Origin: Curvibacter microcysteis
Lineage (GTDB): Bacteria; Pseudomonadota; Gammaproteobacteria; Burkholderiales; Burkholderiaceae_C
DNA length: 64,000 nucleotides
Direction: 5' to 3' (one strand)
Assembly: GCF_028649435.1 (NCBI RefSeq)
Contig: NZ_JAQSIN010000004.1
The position numbers and the translations under genes are program-made. The notes under the pieces were generated by a model that did not search any database, was not told the DNA's origin, and worked only from the letters and a program-made list of their open reading frames with translations. Of this stretch, positions 42,772-51,403 are shown one piece after another (position 1 is the stretch's first letter; each line of letters opens with the position of its first letter).

Positions 42772-43482
42772 TCAGTCCTGTTGTTTGGCAAACACGTAGC
42801 CGACGCCGCGCACCGTCAGGATGCGCTTGGGGGCCTTGGGATCGGACTCGATGGCCAGGCGGATGCGGCCCATGTGCACGTCGATCGAGCGGTCAAAGGC
42901 CTCCAGTTCGCGACCGCGCACGGCCTCCATGATCTGGTCGCGCGTGAGCACGCGGCCGGCGCGCTCGGCCAGGGTGATCAGCAGGTCGAATTGGTAGGAC
43001 GTGAGCTCGGCCGCCTGGCCGGCCACGGTCACGCTGCGGGCGTCGCGGTCGATCTCCAGCGAGCCAAAGCGCATCAGCTGCGAGGGCGCGCTGGCACTGT
43101 CGTTCTTGCGGCGCAGGATGGCGCGGATGCGGGCCAGCAGCTCGCGCGGCTCAAAAGGTTTGGGCAGGTAGTCGTCCGCCCCCAGCTCCAGACCAATGAT
43201 GCGGTCCATCGGGTCGCCCTTGGCGGTCAGCATCAGGATGGGGGTTTGCGCCTGGGCGCCCGGCAGGGAGCGGATGCGGCGGCAGATTTCCAGGCCGTCC
43301 AGGTCGGGCAACATCAGGTCCAGCACCACCAGATCGGGCGCGCCGGTGCTGCCTTGCATGCGCTCCAGGCCCGCCGCACCGGTGGCGGCATGGGCCACGG
43401 CAAAGCCGGACTGGCCGAGGTATTCCCCCACCATCTGGGCCAGGCGGGCGTCGTCTTCAATCATCAGGAGCTGGGTGGACAT
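42772..43482 (-). CDS. OmpR family response regulator
   Basis: A 236-residue regulator. The receiver domain has the acidic pair (IEDD), phospho-acceptor Asp55 in VVLDLMLPDLDGLE and the Lys in YLPKPFEPRELLARI. The C-terminal winged helix reads ELTSYQFDLLITLAERAGRVLTRDQIMEAVRG..DRSIDVHMGRIRLAIE, typical of OmpR/PhoB. ATG 43482 is preferred over the upstream in-frame start. Three GTAAA repeats upstream suggest CpxR-like autoregulation. Confidence 0.93.
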   Translation of the reverse strand: MSTQLLMIEDDARLAQMVGEYLGQSGFAVAHAATGAAGLERMQGSTGAPDLVVLDLMLPDLDGLEICRRIRSLPGAQAQTPILMLTAKGDPMDRIIGLELGADDYLPKPFEPRELLARIRAILRRKNDSASAPSQLMRFGSLEIDRDARSVTVAGQAAELTSYQFDLLITLAERAGRVLTRDQIMEAVRGRELEAFDRSIDVHMGRIRLAIESDPKAPKRILTVRGVGYVFAKQQD

Positions 43483-43550
43483 GGGCGTGATCGTTGTAAA
43501 GTTGCTTGACAGATCATCATTCAAACTTGTAGGCACATCTTGAAGTGGCC

Positions 43551-43565
43551 GTAAAGTAAAGTAAA
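43551..43565. promoter_or_regulatory. Three tandem GTAAA units, CpxR-box-like
   Basis: GTAAA occurs three times in direct succession at 43551-43565, so the first and third copies form the GTAAA-N5-GTAAA pattern known for E. coli CpxR. Another GTAAA lies at 43496-43500. The array is about 70 bp upstream of the response regulator start codon. Confidence 0.5.
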
Positions 43566-43642
43566 CCCGTTCCAGCGCGGCTGATCAGCGCCTGTCGTCC
43601 TCCGCAGTGCTCTGATTTTTAGAGCACCGGTCCCCTCAAAAA

Positions 43643-44986
43643 TCAAGGCGTTGGCTTTATCTTGACGCGCGACGCCAGCGCCACCAACAGCAGCACCGGC
43701 ACGCCCAGCAAGGCGGTCGAGACAAAAAATTGGCTGTAGCCAAAGGCGTCTACATAGCGACCCGAGAAGCCCGCCAGCCATTTGGGGGCCAGTAACATCA
43801 TCGAACTGAACAGTGCGTACTGCGTCGCGGAGTAGCTGATGTTGGTTAAAGACGACAAATACGCGATGAAGGCTGCCGAGGCGATGCCGCTCGACAGGTT
43901 GTCCGCCGAGACCACAAAAATCAGCCCATTCACATCGTGCCCGCGCGCGCCGAGCCAGGCGAACAGCAGGTTGCTGGCGGCGCTGAGTGCCGCGCCCAGC
44001 ATCAGCACGCGCATCACGCCCAGGCGCATGGACAGGGCACCGCCCACAAAAGCCCCCAGCAGGGTCATGACCACGCCATACACCTTGGTCACCGCCGCCA
44101 CCTCATCCTTGGTGTAGCCCATGTCCACGTAAAAGGGGTTGGCCATGATGCCCATCACCACATCGCTGATGCGGTAGACAGCGATCAGGCCCAGGATCAG
44201 CGCAGCCTGCCAGCGGTAGCGGCGCAGGAAGTCGGCAAAGGGTTCGATCAGCGCGCCTTGCAGCCACTCGGCCGCGTTGCGCGCCGGCTTGTACGGTTGA
44301 GGCACGGGCTCGCGAGAAAACAGCACGGTCAGCATGCCGACCGCCATCGAGGCCGCCATCACCAAATAAGCGCTTTGCCAGGCCGCATGTTGGTAGGCGT
44401 TGGCTGAGGGCACTTCAGCGCGCGCCGCCACCCACAGCACCCCAGCGCCGGCCCAGATCATGGCCAGCCGGTAACCGGTCTGGTAGGACGCGGCCAGCGC
44501 GGCCTGGCGTTGGGCGTCGGCCGATTCGATGCGGAAGGCGTCCAGCGCGATGTCCTGCGTGGCCGAGCCAAAGGCCACCGCCAGCGCGCAGCCCACCAGC
44601 AGGTGCAGGTCTTGTTGCGGGTCGACCAGGGCCATGCCCACCAGGCCGCCGGTGACGGCCAGCTGCGACAGCAGCAGCCAGCTGCGGCGCCGGCCCAGCC
44701 AGGTCGTCAGACCCGGCAGGGGCAGCCGGTCCACCAGCGGTGCCCAGACCCATTTGAAGCCATAGGCCAGGCCGACCCAGGACAGGTAGCCGATGGTGGT
44801 GCGGTCCACACCGGCTTCGCGCAGGCGAAAACTCAGTGTGCCCAACACCAGCAGCAGGGGCAGGCCGGCCGAAAACCCCAGGGCCAGCATGCGCAGACTA
44901 GGGGCTTCCAGGTAGACCTTCAGGGTGGTCAGCCAGGAGCTTCGGGGGGCGGGGGCAGCGCTGTCTGCGGCAGGGGCATCGTTCAT
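43643..44986 (-). CDS. AmpG-type MFS permease (muropeptide transporter family)
   Basis: A 447-residue MFS permease of the AmpG family with twelve or more helices. Family marks are LRMLALGFSAGLPLLLVLGTLSFRLREAGVDRTTIGYLSWVGLAYGFKWVWAPLVDRLPLP, LGRRRSWLLLSQLAV, FGSATQDIALDAFRIESADAQRQAALAA and the late NISYSATQYALFSSMMLLAPKWLAG. AmpG brings anhydromuropeptides into the cell for cell-wall recycling. ATG 44986 chosen. It is divergent from an M48 protease. Confidence 0.9.
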   Translation of the reverse strand: MNDAPAADSAAPAPRSSWLTTLKVYLEAPSLRMLALGFSAGLPLLLVLGTLSFRLREAGVDRTTIGYLSWVGLAYGFKWVWAPLVDRLPLPGLTTWLGRRRSWLLLSQLAVTGGLVGMALVDPQQDLHLLVGCALAVAFGSATQDIALDAFRIESADAQRQAALAASYQTGYRLAMIWAGAGVLWVAARAEVPSANAYQHAAWQSAYLVMAASMAVGMLTVLFSREPVPQPYKPARNAAEWLQGALIEPFADFLRRYRWQAALILGLIAVYRISDVVMGIMANPFYVDMGYTKDEVAAVTKVYGVVMTLLGAFVGGALSMRLGVMRVLMLGAALSAASNLLFAWLGARGHDVNGLIFVVSADNLSSGIASAAFIAYLSSLTNISYSATQYALFSSMMLLAPKWLAGFSGRYVDAFGYSQFFVSTALLGVPVLLLVALASRVKIKPTP

Positions 44987-45044
44987 GCGGGAATAATAAG
45001 CGTTGGACTTCTTTCTCCCCACCTGTTTGCCCTCGGAGACCCCC

Positions 45045-45935
45045 ATGTCAGAGCCGCTCTTTCAGCCCCCCGCACCTGTGTCGACCCCGCTGCCCTCGGC
45101 CGCCCGGGACCCGTTGCGCCGGCGCCTGCGCGCACTGGCGCTGGGGCTGGGCCTGATGGGTGCTGCCGCGTTGCCTGCGGCCTGGGCCCAGGTCCTGAGC
45201 GACGACGTCGGCAAGAACTCGGCCTTCACCAAGCTGGTGCCAGCGTCTCAGGTCGAACAGGCGGCGGTGCAGCAGTACGCGCAGATGCTGCGCGAGGCGC
45301 AATCCAAAAATGCCCTGGGCAGCGACAACCACCCGCAGGTGCTGCGCCTGCGATCGATTGCGCGCCGCTTGATCCCCTACAGCTACGAGTGGAACCCCCG
45401 CGCCCGCGACTGGCGCTGGGAGGTCAACCTGATCGGCTCCAAGCAGATCAACGCCTTCTGCATGCCGGCAGGCAAGATCGCCTTCTATACCGGCATCCTC
45501 GACCAGCTCAAGCTGACCGACGACGAGGTGGCCATGGTCATGGGCCACGAAATCGCCCACGCCCTGCGCGAGCATGCGCGAGAGCGCATGGGCAAGTCGG
45601 CCGCCACCAACATCGGCGTGAACGTGATCAGCTCGGTGCTGGGCTTTGGCCAGATCGGCCAGACCCTGACCCAGTACGGCGCTCAGCTGCTGACGCTGGA
45701 GTTCAGCCGCGAGGACGAGTCCGAAGCCGACCTGGTGGGCATGGAGCTGGCTGCGCGCGCCGGCTTTGACCCGCGCGCGGGCATCACGCTGTGGCAGAAG
45801 ATGGGCGCCGCCAGCAAGGGCGCGCCGCCGCAGTTCCTGTCCACCCACCCCTCGGGCACGACCCGCATCGCCGACATCGAGCGCAAGCTGCCCAAGGTGA
45901 TGCCGCTGTACGAGGCCGCGCGCAAGAACGGTTGA
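45045..45935 (+). CDS. M48 family metallopeptidase (exported, BepA/LoiP-like)
   Basis: A 296-residue zinc protease with an N-terminal hydrophobic leader (residues 29-48, LRALALGLGLMGAAALPAAWA). The zinc motif HEIAH is at 168-172 and the third ligand lies in FSREDESEADLVGMELAARAGFDP. Upstream is NAFCMPAGKIAFYTGIL, also diagnostic. It is expected in the periplasm or on the outer membrane, in envelope quality control. ATG 45045 chosen; divergent from the AmpG gene. Confidence 0.92.
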   Translation: MSEPLFQPPAPVSTPLPSAARDPLRRRLRALALGLGLMGAAALPAAWAQVLSDDVGKNSAFTKLVPASQVEQAAVQQYAQMLREAQSKNALGSDNHPQVLRLRSIARRLIPYSYEWNPRARDWRWEVNLIGSKQINAFCMPAGKIAFYTGILDQLKLTDDEVAMVMGHEIAHALREHARERMGKSAATNIGVNVISSVLGFGQIGQTLTQYGAQLLTLEFSREDESEADLVGMELAARAGFDPRAGITLWQKMGAASKGAPPQFLSTHPSGTTRIADIERKLPKVMPLYEAARKNG

Positions 45936-45940
45936 AGCCC

Positions 45941-46579
45941 TCAGGTCCCGCCGACGTAGGGGTTGCTTTGGCGTTCGCGGCCGAAGGTGCTTTCCGGGCC
46001 GTGGCCGGGGATGAACACCGTGTCATTGCCCATGGGCCACAGGCGCTCGGTGATGCTGGCAATCAACTGCTCGTGGTTGCCCTGCGGGAAGTCGGTGCGG
46101 CCAATGCTGCCCGCAAAGAGCACATCGCCCACGAAGGCGCGCTTCATTTCGGGTGAGTAAAACACCACATGGCCGGGCGTGTGGCCGGGGCAGTGGCGCA
46201 CCTGCAGGGTGTGGCTGCCCAGGGTCACGGTGTCGCCGTCGTGCAGCCAGCGCGTGGGCGTGAACAGGCCGGCGGGCGGGAAGCCAAACATCTGGCTCTG
46301 CTGCGGCAGCCCATCGATCCAGAACTGGTCGCCCGGGTGCGGGCCGATGATGGGCAGGTTCAGGCGCTTGGCCAATTCAGCCGTGCCGCCAGCGTGGTCG
46401 ATGTGGGCGTGGGTGAGCCAGATTTGCTCCAGCTTCAGCCCGCGCTGGTCCAGCTCGGCCAGCAAGCGGTCGATGTCACCGCCCGGGTCAATGACCGCGG
46501 CCTGGTGGCTTTCGTCGCACCAGACGATAGAGCAGTTTTGCTGAAAGGCGGTGACGGGGATGGTGTGGTAATGGAGCAT
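45941..46579 (-). CDS. MBL fold metallo-hydrolase (glyoxalase II-like, YcbL type)
   Basis: A 212-residue metallo-beta-lactamase-fold hydrolase. Metal ligands are in THAHIDHAGG (HxHxDH), VRHCPGHTPGH, VGDVLFAGSIGRTDFP (bridging Asp) and FIPGHGPESTFGRER. Size and the C-terminal end fit the short YcbL subgroup of glyoxalase II-like proteins. ATG 46579 gives MLHYHTIPVTAFQQN, the standard start. Its stop is 5 bp from the stop of the convergent M48 gene. Confidence 0.92.
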   Translation of the reverse strand: MLHYHTIPVTAFQQNCSIVWCDESHQAAVIDPGGDIDRLLAELDQRGLKLEQIWLTHAHIDHAGGTAELAKRLNLPIIGPHPGDQFWIDGLPQQSQMFGFPPAGLFTPTRWLHDGDTVTLGSHTLQVRHCPGHTPGHVVFYSPEMKRAFVGDVLFAGSIGRTDFPQGNHEQLIASITERLWPMGNDTVFIPGHGPESTFGRERQSNPYVGGT

Positions 46580-46701
46580 GGGGCGGTGGGGCGCAAGCCA
46601 AAACAAAAGGGGTGACCCTGCGGTATTTGAACAGGTCCAGCGGCCCAAGCATAAGCCTCCGCCGGGGGCCCGGCGGTTCGAGGCGTGGTCAGGGCCTGGC
46701 G

Positions 46702-47598
46702 TCAGGTGCCGAAGGGGTGGTGCCGAAAATCGAGCTGTTGCTGGACCAGGGCTTGGAGGGTGGTGATCAGGGCGCGCGCATCGCCGCGCCGCCATTGAAA
46801 CGTGTAGTGCAAAGGCCGCAGCGGGGTGGCGGATGTCAGGGCGCGCAGGCCTGGGGTGTCCACCCAGTTCGTGGGCAGAAAGCCAATCCCCACACCCAGG
46901 CGCAACATGCCGGCGACGGCGCCCCAGCTGTTGCAGTGGATGCGCTCCCGCACCGTGGCTTGGTTGCTTTGCAACCAGTCATCCAGCAGCCGGGTGGTGC
47001 CCGCCGTGTGGGGCAGGCTCACCAAAGGAAAGCGTTGCAGGAGCTGGGCCGCCTCCTGCCCCTGCGCGTCCGGTAAACCTGGCGCTGCGGCCCAGCTGAA
47101 GTGCGCGGCACCCACTGGCTGCGACAGCAATTCACTGCGCGAACTGCGGCCCGCGATCACAGCAAAGTCCAGCTCGCCATCGGCCAGGCGGCGTTCCAGC
47201 ACGCGACCAACGTCGACGCAGGGTTCCAAGGCCAGTTGGGGGTGGGCCTGGCGCACGGCAGCCACAAAGTGCGGCAACCAGGTCAGGGCGGACAGGTCGC
47301 CCACCCCAAAGCGACAGCGGCCCGTCAAGGCCACGCTCGCCGCCAGGGTCTGGCTCAAGGCCGCCATGGCGTTGAGCACCTCCAGGGCGGCGGGCAGCAG
47401 CTGCTGCCCGGCCTCGGTCAGCACGGCCCGGTGGCCGCTGCGGTCAAACAGCGGCTGGCCCAGCGTGGCTTCCAGCTCCGTGATGCGCTTGGACAGCGAT
47501 GACACCGACAAATGCACCCGCTCGGCCGCGGTGGCGAAGTTGGTGCAGGTGGCCGCCCACCAGAAGGCTTCCAGTTGTTTGATCGAGGGGGTGGACAT
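46702..47598 (-). CDS. LysR family transcriptional regulator
   Basis: A 298-residue LTTR with an N-terminal winged helix (SIKQLEAFWWAATCTNFATAAERVHLSVSSLSKRITELEATLGQPLFDRSG) and an effector domain (RCRFGVGDLSALTWLPHF..). Start ATG 47598 is set by the domain; the frame stays open far upstream, but that is antisense to the next gene. It is divergent from an alpha-hydroxy-acid dehydrogenase gene that it probably controls. Confidence 0.92.
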   Translation of the reverse strand: MSTPSIKQLEAFWWAATCTNFATAAERVHLSVSSLSKRITELEATLGQPLFDRSGHRAVLTEAGQQLLPAALEVLNAMAALSQTLAASVALTGRCRFGVGDLSALTWLPHFVAAVRQAHPQLALEPCVDVGRVLERRLADGELDFAVIAGRSSRSELLSQPVGAAHFSWAAAPGLPDAQGQEAAQLLQRFPLVSLPHTAGTTRLLDDWLQSNQATVRERIHCNSWGAVAGMLRLGVGIGFLPTNWVDTPGLRALTSATPLRPLHYTFQWRRGDARALITTLQALVQQQLDFRHHPFGT

Positions 47599-47605
47599 GT
47601 TTCCA

Positions 47606-47642
47606 GAAAGCGAACATAGGCGTTCGAAATATATCGCTTTTC
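47606..47642. promoter_or_regulatory. Nested inverted repeats in the LysR/hydroxy-acid dehydrogenase divergent region
   Basis: CGAAC-N6-GTTCG (47611-47626) lies within a larger imperfect dyad GAAAGCGA / TCGCTTTTC (47607-47642). The position, 10-45 bp from the LysR start, fits an LTTR autoregulatory site. Confidence 0.5.
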
Positions 47643-47700
47643 TTGGATAAGCCGCCTGCCTAAAGTCGCAGCCACCCGATTGATTCCCTCGCCCCTCCCC

Positions 47701-48903
47701 ATGGCCAACTACGCAGAACCCTCGTCCGTCCAACTCCCCGCCGCGCTGCGCCCCATGCTGTCGCTGCACGACTTCGAAGGGGCGGCGCGTCGGCGCTTGC
47801 CGCGACCGATTTTTGGCTACATCGCTGGCGCGGCCGAGGACTGTGCTTCGCTGCGGGACAACCGTGAGGTGTTTGCCGAGTACGGTTTGGTCACGCGGGT
47901 GTTGCGCGATGTCTCCCAGCGCAGCCAGTCGGTCACGCTGTTCGGCCAGCGCTACAGCAGCCCGTTTGGCATCGCCCCGATGGGCATCAATGCGCTGTCC
48001 ACCTACCGTGGCGACTTGGTGCTGGCGCGGGCGGCGCAGCAGGCGGGGGTGGTGTCGATCATGAGCGGCACCTCGCTGATTCCGATGGAGGACGTGGCCC
48101 GCGAGTCGCCCGCGACCTGGTTTCAGGCCTACATCCCGGGCGACCAGGCGCGCATCGACGCGCTGATCGATCGGGTGGAGCGGGCGGGCTTCAGCACCTT
48201 GGTGGTGACCGTGGACATCCCCATCTCGGCCAACCGCGAGAACAACATCCGCACCGGTTTCTCGACGCCGCTGCGCCCCAGTCTGCGCCTGGCCTGGGAT
48301 GGGATGGTGCGGCCGGCCTGGGTGCTCAACACCTTCTTGCGCACCTTGTGGCGCCATGGCATGCCGCACTTCGAGAACTCTTTTGCAACCCGTGGCGCCC
48401 CGATCCTGTCGCCCTCCGTGCTGCGCGATTTCTCGGCCCGCGACCATTTGAACTGGCAGCACCTCGAAGCCATTCGCCGCCGCTGGAAAGGGCCCTTGGT
48501 CGTGAAGGGCCTGCTCAGCGTGGAAGACGCTCTCCAGGCCCAGCGCATCGGCGCCGATGGCATCGTGCTCTCCAACCACGGTGGGCGCCAACTCGATGGC
48601 GCGGCATCGCCGATGCGCGTGCTGGAGGCGGTGGTGCAGGCCGTGGGCCCCGACTACCCGGTGCTGATCGACAGCGGCTTCCGGCGCGGCGCGGATGTCC
48701 TCAAGGCGCTGGCGCTGGGCGCGCGCATGGTCTTGATTGGCCGCCCCTTCAACTACGCCGCCGCCGTGGCCGGTGAAGCCGGGGTGGCTCATGCCATTGG
48801 CCTGTTGCGCGACGAGGTGGATCGCAACATGGCCATGTTGGGGGTGAGCGCCTGCACCGAGCTGGGCCCCCAGCACCTGGTGCGCCGCCCCCATGGCGCT
48901 TGA
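47701..48903 (+). CDS. FMN-dependent alpha-hydroxy-acid dehydrogenase (LldD family)
   Basis: A 400-residue TIM-barrel flavoenzyme that oxidises 2-hydroxy acids such as L-lactate or mandelate. Family motifs are RRLPRPIFGYIAGAAEDCASLRDN (Tyr), FGIAPMGINAL, VVTVDIPISANRENNIRTGF, the catalytic Lys in GPLVVKGLL and the active-site segment IVLSNHGGRQLDG with His and Arg. ATG 47701 chosen. A Bug binding protein follows by 43 bp, so the pair may take up and oxidise a hydroxy acid. Confidence 0.92.
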   Translation: MANYAEPSSVQLPAALRPMLSLHDFEGAARRRLPRPIFGYIAGAAEDCASLRDNREVFAEYGLVTRVLRDVSQRSQSVTLFGQRYSSPFGIAPMGINALSTYRGDLVLARAAQQAGVVSIMSGTSLIPMEDVARESPATWFQAYIPGDQARIDALIDRVERAGFSTLVVTVDIPISANRENNIRTGFSTPLRPSLRLAWDGMVRPAWVLNTFLRTLWRHGMPHFENSFATRGAPILSPSVLRDFSARDHLNWQHLEAIRRRWKGPLVVKGLLSVEDALQAQRIGADGIVLSNHGGRQLDGAASPMRVLEAVVQAVGPDYPVLIDSGFRRGADVLKALALGARMVLIGRPFNYAAAVAGEAGVAHAIGLLRDEVDRNMAMLGVSACTELGPQHLVRRPHGA

Positions 48904-48946
48904 CGCCGCACTCAACCTGCCACCAAAACCCCAAGGAGACTCCCCC

Positions 48947-49933
48947 ATGTTCACCCCCGTCCTGCGCCTGGGCGCACGTGCTGCGCTCTGCAGCCTGGCC
49001 TTGACCGCTGCTGCGGCCGCCCTGGCCCAGACCAGCTACCCCCACAAGCCGATCCGCCTGATTGTTCCGTTTGCCGCTGGCGGCACCACCGACATCATTG
49101 CCCGTGTGGTGGCCGAGCCTCTGGCGCGGGAATTGGGGCAGGCCGTCGTGGTGGACAACAAAAGCGGCGCGGGCGGCACCGTGGGGGCACAAGAGGCGGT
49201 GCGCGCCAAGCCCGACGGCTACACCTTGAGCATGGCCACGGTGTCGACCACGGCCACCAACCCGGCCATCACGCCCAAGTTTCCCTACAACCCGGAGACG
49301 GACTTCACGCCCATCATCAACATCGCGGCCACGCCCAATGTGATTGCGGTCACCGCGAAGTTTCCGGCGCATGACTACAAGGGCTTTGTTCAGGAACTCA
49401 AGAACAACCCCGACAAGTACGCCTACGCCTCCACTGGCAGCGGCAGCATCACCCACATGCTGATGGAGATGTACAAAGCGTCGACCGGCGTCCAAGTGAC
49501 CCATGTTCCCTACCGGGGCGCCGGTCCCGCTTTGAACGACGTGGTGGCCGGCCAAGTCAGCATGAACCTGGACAACCTGCCGTCCTCGCTGCCCTTCATC
49601 AAGGCGGGCAAGCTGGTGCCCATCGTGGTGGCCGCGCCCAAGCGCTTGGCGGCCCTGCCCAATGTCCCCACCTTCAAGGAGGTGGGCCTGGAGCCGGTCA
49701 ACCGCATGGCCTACTACGGCATCGTGGGCCCCAAAGGCACGCCCAAAGAGGTGGTTGACCGCATCAACGCCGCCGTCAAGAAAGTGCTGGCCAACCCCGT
49801 GGTGCAGCAACACATCGAAGGCACGGGCTCGATCATTCTGGGCACGACCCCCGAGCAGTTCGCAGAGCAAATCAAGGTGGAACTCGCGCTGTACCGGCAA
49901 GTGGTGAAGACGCAGAACCTGACCTTGGACTGA
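48947..49933 (+). CDS. Bug family substrate-binding protein
   Basis: A 328-residue TctC/Bug protein with a Sec signal (residues 1-27, ALCSLALTAAAAALAQ). Mature domain: PIRLIVPFAAGGTTDIIARVVAEPLARELGQAVVVDNKSGAGGTVGAQEAV, YASTGSGSITHMLMEMY and HVPYRGAGPALNDVVAGQVSMNLDNLPSSL. A good AAGGAG ribosome site precedes ATG 48947. Likely ligand: the hydroxy acid used by the upstream enzyme (inference). Confidence 0.93.
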   Translation: MFTPVLRLGARAALCSLALTAAAAALAQTSYPHKPIRLIVPFAAGGTTDIIARVVAEPLARELGQAVVVDNKSGAGGTVGAQEAVRAKPDGYTLSMATVSTTATNPAITPKFPYNPETDFTPIINIAATPNVIAVTAKFPAHDYKGFVQELKNNPDKYAYASTGSGSITHMLMEMYKASTGVQVTHVPYRGAGPALNDVVAGQVSMNLDNLPSSLPFIKAGKLVPIVVAAPKRLAALPNVPTFKEVGLEPVNRMAYYGIVGPKGTPKEVVDRINAAVKKVLANPVVQQHIEGTGSIILGTTPEQFAEQIKVELALYRQVVKTQNLTLD

Positions 49934-49947
49934 GCGCGCGCATCCAT

Positions 49948-49985
49948 CAGCCCAGCCCGGCCCCGCCCGGGGCCGGGCTGGGCTG
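49948..49985 (+). terminator. Perfect 17-bp GC-rich hairpin after the Bug gene
   Basis: A perfect 17-bp inverted repeat (arms 49948-49964 and 49969-49985) with a GCCC loop, 15 bp after the stop. No T run follows; it may end transcription with Rho or protect the mRNA 3' end. Confidence 0.6.
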
Positions 49986-50125
49986 GGAGGCCCTTGTCCG
50001 CTGGCATACTCCTTGCGGCCGCTGATCTCAGATCCGCGCCGACAGCGGGCCGGTGCATGCAGTGTTGGGGCTGCCGCCGCCCAGGTCGTCCCAGCCTTTC
50101 ATGGGTCTCCCAAAGGATTTCCGCA

Positions 50126-51385
50126 ATGAGCAACACGGTCGCCGTTCTGGGCGCAGGCATGGTGGGCGTGTCCTGCGCGCTGGAGCTGCAAAGGCGTGGC
50201 TTTCAGGTCACCTTGTATGAGCGCCGAGCGCCCGGCCAAGAAACCTCTTACGGCAACGCGGGTGTGATCGCGCGCAGCTCGCTGATCCCTTTCAACCACC
50301 CCGGCCTGTGGGCCAGTTTGCCGAATTTGCTGCGCAATCAGTCGCCGCAGTTCCGCTACAGCCCCTCTTTTCTGGCCCGCCACTTGGGCTGGGCCACGGG
50401 CTTTCTCGCGCGCGCCCGGCCACAGCCTTTTGAGGAGACGGCGCGCGCGCTCGATGGCCTGATCCGCCTCTCCACCACCGAGCACCAGCGCCTGCTGGGC
50501 CTGGCCGGTGAGCGCCACCGCTTGCGTGACAACGGCTGGCTGTTCCTGTACCGCAGTCAGGCGGCGTACGACGCCGGGGCGGCCGGGCGTGCGGTGTTTG
50601 CGCGCTATGGCGTGCGCACCCAGTGCCTGGACGCCGCCGAGTTGCAGGGCCTGGAGCCGAGCTTGAAGCCGGGCCTGTTCCCGCGCACGCTGTGGGTGCA
50701 GGACAGCGCCTCGGTGGACAGCCCGGGCGCGGTGACCGAGGCCTATGCCCGCTTGTTCGTGGCGCAAGGCGGGCGTCTGCTTTGTCAGCCGGTGCAGGGG
50801 CTGGCGCGCAGCGCCGGGTCGACGGGCTGGCAGCTCACCTTGGGCGATGGCCACCCTGTTCAGACCGACCGCGTGGTGGTGGCCCTGGGGCCCTGGAGCG
50901 CGGGCTTCTTGAAAGAGCAACTGGGCTTGCGCGTGCCGATGGCGTTTGAGCGCGGCTACCACCGGCATTTCGGTGCCGAGGGCGGGGCCACGCTGGGCCG
51001 ACCGGTGTACGACACGGGCGGCGCCTATGTGCTGTCGCCGATGGCGCAGGGCCTGCGCTTGACCTCCGGCGTGGAACTGACTGACCTGGACGCACCGCGC
51101 AACCCGCTGCAACTGGCGCTGGCCGAAGCGGCTGCGCGCCAGGCCTTCCCGCTGGGCGCCGGTGTGGAGGCCGAGCCCTGGATGGGCAGCCGCCCCACCT
51201 TGCCCGACAGCCGCCCCATGATTGGCGAGGCAGCCGGTCAGCCTGGCCTGTGGCTGGCTTTTGGCCACCAGCACATCGGCTTCAGCACGGGGCCCGGCAC
51301 GGCGGTCTTGTTGGGGGCTTTGATGGCGGGGCAGACGCCGGCCATCGACGCCTCGCCGTTCCGGCCTGAGCGCTTTCTGCGCTGA
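50126..51385 (+). CDS. FAD-dependent oxidoreductase, D-amino acid dehydrogenase (DadA) type
   Basis: A 419-residue flavoprotein of the DAO family. The FAD motif is TVAVLGAGMVGVSCALELQRRGFQVTLYERR, then ETSYGNAGVIARSSLIPFNHPG, typical of DadA. Later parts are WVQDSASVDSPGAVTEAYARLF, VVALGPWSAGFLKEQLG and WMGSRPTLPDSRPMIG. It would oxidise a D-amino acid to the 2-oxo acid and ammonia at the membrane. ATG 50126 chosen. It is convergent with the exported lyase-like gene. Confidence 0.9.
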   Translation: MSNTVAVLGAGMVGVSCALELQRRGFQVTLYERRAPGQETSYGNAGVIARSSLIPFNHPGLWASLPNLLRNQSPQFRYSPSFLARHLGWATGFLARARPQPFEETARALDGLIRLSTTEHQRLLGLAGERHRLRDNGWLFLYRSQAAYDAGAAGRAVFARYGVRTQCLDAAELQGLEPSLKPGLFPRTLWVQDSASVDSPGAVTEAYARLFVAQGGRLLCQPVQGLARSAGSTGWQLTLGDGHPVQTDRVVVALGPWSAGFLKEQLGLRVPMAFERGYHRHFGAEGGATLGRPVYDTGGAYVLSPMAQGLRLTSGVELTDLDAPRNPLQLALAEAAARQAFPLGAGVEAEPWMGSRPTLPDSRPMIGEAAGQPGLWLAFGHQHIGFSTGPGTAVLLGALMAGQTPAIDASPFRPERFLR

Positions 51386-51403
51386 ACCGGCGGCGCCGGT
51401 TCC

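Noticed and set aside
47599..48954. A 452-codon upstream extension of the LysR gene on the minus strand
   Set aside because: It is antisense to the hydroxy-acid dehydrogenase gene, and the LysR DNA-binding domain begins exactly at ATG 47598.
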